Position numbers and translations under genes: made by a program. A stretch of DNA of 52,037 nt, from the NCBI GenBank assembly GCA_947625615.1, contig CANQPB010000016.1, positions 1-52,037 of the forward strand, written 5' to 3'. Within the stretch, counting starts at the first letter, position 1. Every line of letters starts with the position of its first letter. Of the stretch, positions 51,126 through 52,037 are shown piece by piece. The notes beneath the pieces are model-generated. The model did no database searches. It had not been told where the DNA came from and was given only the letters and a program-made list of their open reading frames with translations. This stretch comes from an uncultured Clostridia bacterium (GTDB lineage Bacteria; Bacillota; Clostridia; Oscillospirales; Ruminococcaceae).

Positions 51126-51221
51126 GGCGGCTACCTCCTGTTAGCCGCCGTATCTATCAGCGATTAGCCATTGTCTCGATTGAGAGATAAAAGAAACAGC
51201 GGCCTGATTTCTCAAAGCCGC
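51126..51221 (-). promoter_or_regulatory. Competing hairpins around the leader-peptide ribosome site
   Basis: Read on minus, GGCGGCTA (51142-51149) pairs with TAGCCGCC (51126-51133). The loop is ACAGGAGG, so the ribosome site is the loop itself. A second GGCGGCT (51215-51221) upstream could pair with the same TAGCCGCC or with its own GCCGC. Two alternative folds are possible. Confidence 0.55.
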
Positions 51222-51298
51222 CGTGTAAGAATAGGCACATGAAAGGACATTTGCTGTACGACAACTTTTTCTTTTTCCGTCGTCCGGCAAACCATTAA

Positions 51299-51901
51299 CT
51301 ATTCATATTTTTTCAAAATTGTTTTCGCTTTGTCAGCGGTCATGTTTCCTGCTTCCACTTGAAGCTCGGTATATGCTTCCAATGCCTCATACAGTTCCTT
51401 TTCCGTATCATAGGTGCCGATAAATTCATATCCATTTTTGGTACAAATCACTGTCTGAAATTCCTCTGTATGAGCAGCATTGGGGTAACTTACGAAATAC
51501 TGGTCGTCAGTGTCGCTTTCTCTTTTTCCTATAAGCAAACCGTCATCTAATCTTTCCAGTAGTTCATAGTAGTGCTGTATAACCGCGTCAGCGTTTTCCT
51601 GTGTCCATTCCCCGGCTTCCACTAACGCTGATATTTCAGCTTCCTGTTCCTTGATCCATGAGGAAAACTCATTATGGCTGTAAAAATCATGTGTTTCCTC
51701 ATAAGAAAAAGGGTTCCATGTGTTTCCACCGTCATAGCTTGATGTTAAAGTATCTTCATCTTGCCTAATCATAACGGTGGATAACTGCGTAGGCGCAGAT
51801 TGCTCTGTAAAGATATTGGGAGTATCAGTGGAGCTTGCAAAACCAGTTAAACTACCACTAACCAAGAGCAGTGCTGCCAAAGATAATATTTTGCCCTTCA
51901 T
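51299..51901 (-). CDS. Secreted protein of unknown function
   Basis: A 200-residue protein with a Sec signal peptide (MKGKILSLAALLLVSGSLTG, cleaved near FASS). The mature part has two similar segments: WIKEQEAEISALVEAGEWTQENADAVIQHYYELLE and YEALEAYTELQVEAGNMTADKAKTILKKYE. Each is a helix, Glu-Ala-Gly turn and helix ending in (K/H)-x-Y, a repeat not named in any family I know. AGGAGG stands before the ATG. Base composition matches the mobile-element region rather than polA. It is probably cargo or lies just beyond the element. Confidence 0.75.
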   Translation of the reverse strand: MKGKILSLAALLLVSGSLTGFASSTDTPNIFTEQSAPTQLSTVMIRQDEDTLTSSYDGGNTWNPFSYEETHDFYSHNEFSSWIKEQEAEISALVEAGEWTQENADAVIQHYYELLERLDDGLLIGKRESDTDDQYFVSYPNAAHTEEFQTVICTKNGYEFIGTYDTEKELYEALEAYTELQVEAGNMTADKAKTILKKYE

Positions 51902-52008
51902 AGGCTGCCTCCTTTATTGAATGTTTTCCGTGCCCTCCTTACATTCCGTAGTATAGGCTGCCAAAGTTGTATCAGTATAAAGCCAATGTTGAATATATGT
52001 TGAATGAA

Positions 52009-52037
52009 CAAAAAAACTGCCTTGCTGAAATGCAAGG
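52009..52037 (-). terminator. Terminator of a gene beyond the right edge
   Basis: On minus, CCTTGC-ATTTCA-GCAAGG is followed by CAGTTTTTTTG. It ends transcription entering from the right and so isolates the secreted-protein gene. Confidence 0.8.

Larger units (their letters stand above)
49130..51160. mobile_element. Eroded end of an ICE/Tn916-like element (inferred)
   Basis: From just after polA the DNA is AT-richer and carries three 114-bp repeats, relics of a replication-protein linker, and the HTH_16-like and sigma-70-like genes usual beside xis/int in Tn916-type elements. A leader peptide follows. The genes point toward polA, where excisionase and integrase would be expected, but neither is present. 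The boundaries are approximate: the left limit is the end of polA, the right limit is not determined and may lie beyond the window. Confidence 0.6.

Overview
The window looks like chromosome from an anaerobic, probably gut-dwelling member of the Bacillota (class Clostridia, most like Oscillospirales/Ruminococcaceae). The signs are high GC coding sequence, near-consensus TTGACA-N17-TATAAT promoters throughout, a multi-subunit [FeFe]-hydrogenase of the Hnd type, a T-box leader, spoVG, an ECF-type pantothenate transporter component, DUF6442/XRE cassettes and a bile-salt-hydrolase-like protein. This assignment is inference from gene content; no 16S gene is present.

Layout. 1-6.4 kb: a membrane-anchored LysM/G5/M23 cell-wall hydrolase, tRNA-Leu(GAG), a small membrane protein with endonuclease III, an AT-rich HIT protein, a DUF6442-DUF6442-XRE operon with a duplicated operator, and a DUF3800 gene preceded by a promoter-hairpin-terminator RNA. 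6.4-14.85 kb: a ten-gene operon bounded by one promoter and one terminator. Its outer genes are the four subunits of an Hnd-type [FeFe]-hydrogenase. Between the first and second subunit sit two DRTGG proteins, two stand-alone HATPase proteins, a sensory-type hydrogenase homologue and a PHP phosphoesterase, which together look like a redox/H2 sensing module. 14.85-19.2 kb (mostly minus): bile-salt-hydrolase-like protein with a SanA/DUF218 protein, a train of hairpins, and thrS under a threonine T-box with a small frameshifted gene in between. 19.4-22.6 kb: an ECF sigma factor and an anti-sigma-like membrane protein with a very large ectodomain. 22.7-30.5 kb: tRNA-Leu(CAA), rpoC and rpoB. 30.7-36.3 kb: DUF4349 lipoprotein, radC, tRNA-Lys, a repeat-rich gap with a 194-bp near-perfect duplication, a divergent pair of XRE regulators, a low-complexity lipoprotein and dusB. 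36.4-49.1 kb: Nif3, RqcH, NUDIX hydrolases, lexA, murC, spoVG, a secreted transglutaminase, a candidate small RNA, panT-coaX and polA.

From about 49.13 kb to the end the character changes. The DNA is more AT-rich and carries Tn916/ICE-type genes (an HTH_16-like protein, a sigma-70-like factor, a 19-codon leader peptide whose ribosome site sits in a hairpin loop). It also has three copies of a 114-bp block with inverted termini and decayed fragments of what looks like an ICE replication-protein linker. No integrase or excisionase is present, so this is probably the eroded end of an integrated conjugative element next to polA.

The best candidates for something new are the sensing module inside the hydrogenase operon, the matching operator geometry at two unrelated XRE loci, the DUF3800 leader RNA, the SD-in-loop leader peptide, and the 114-bp repeats.
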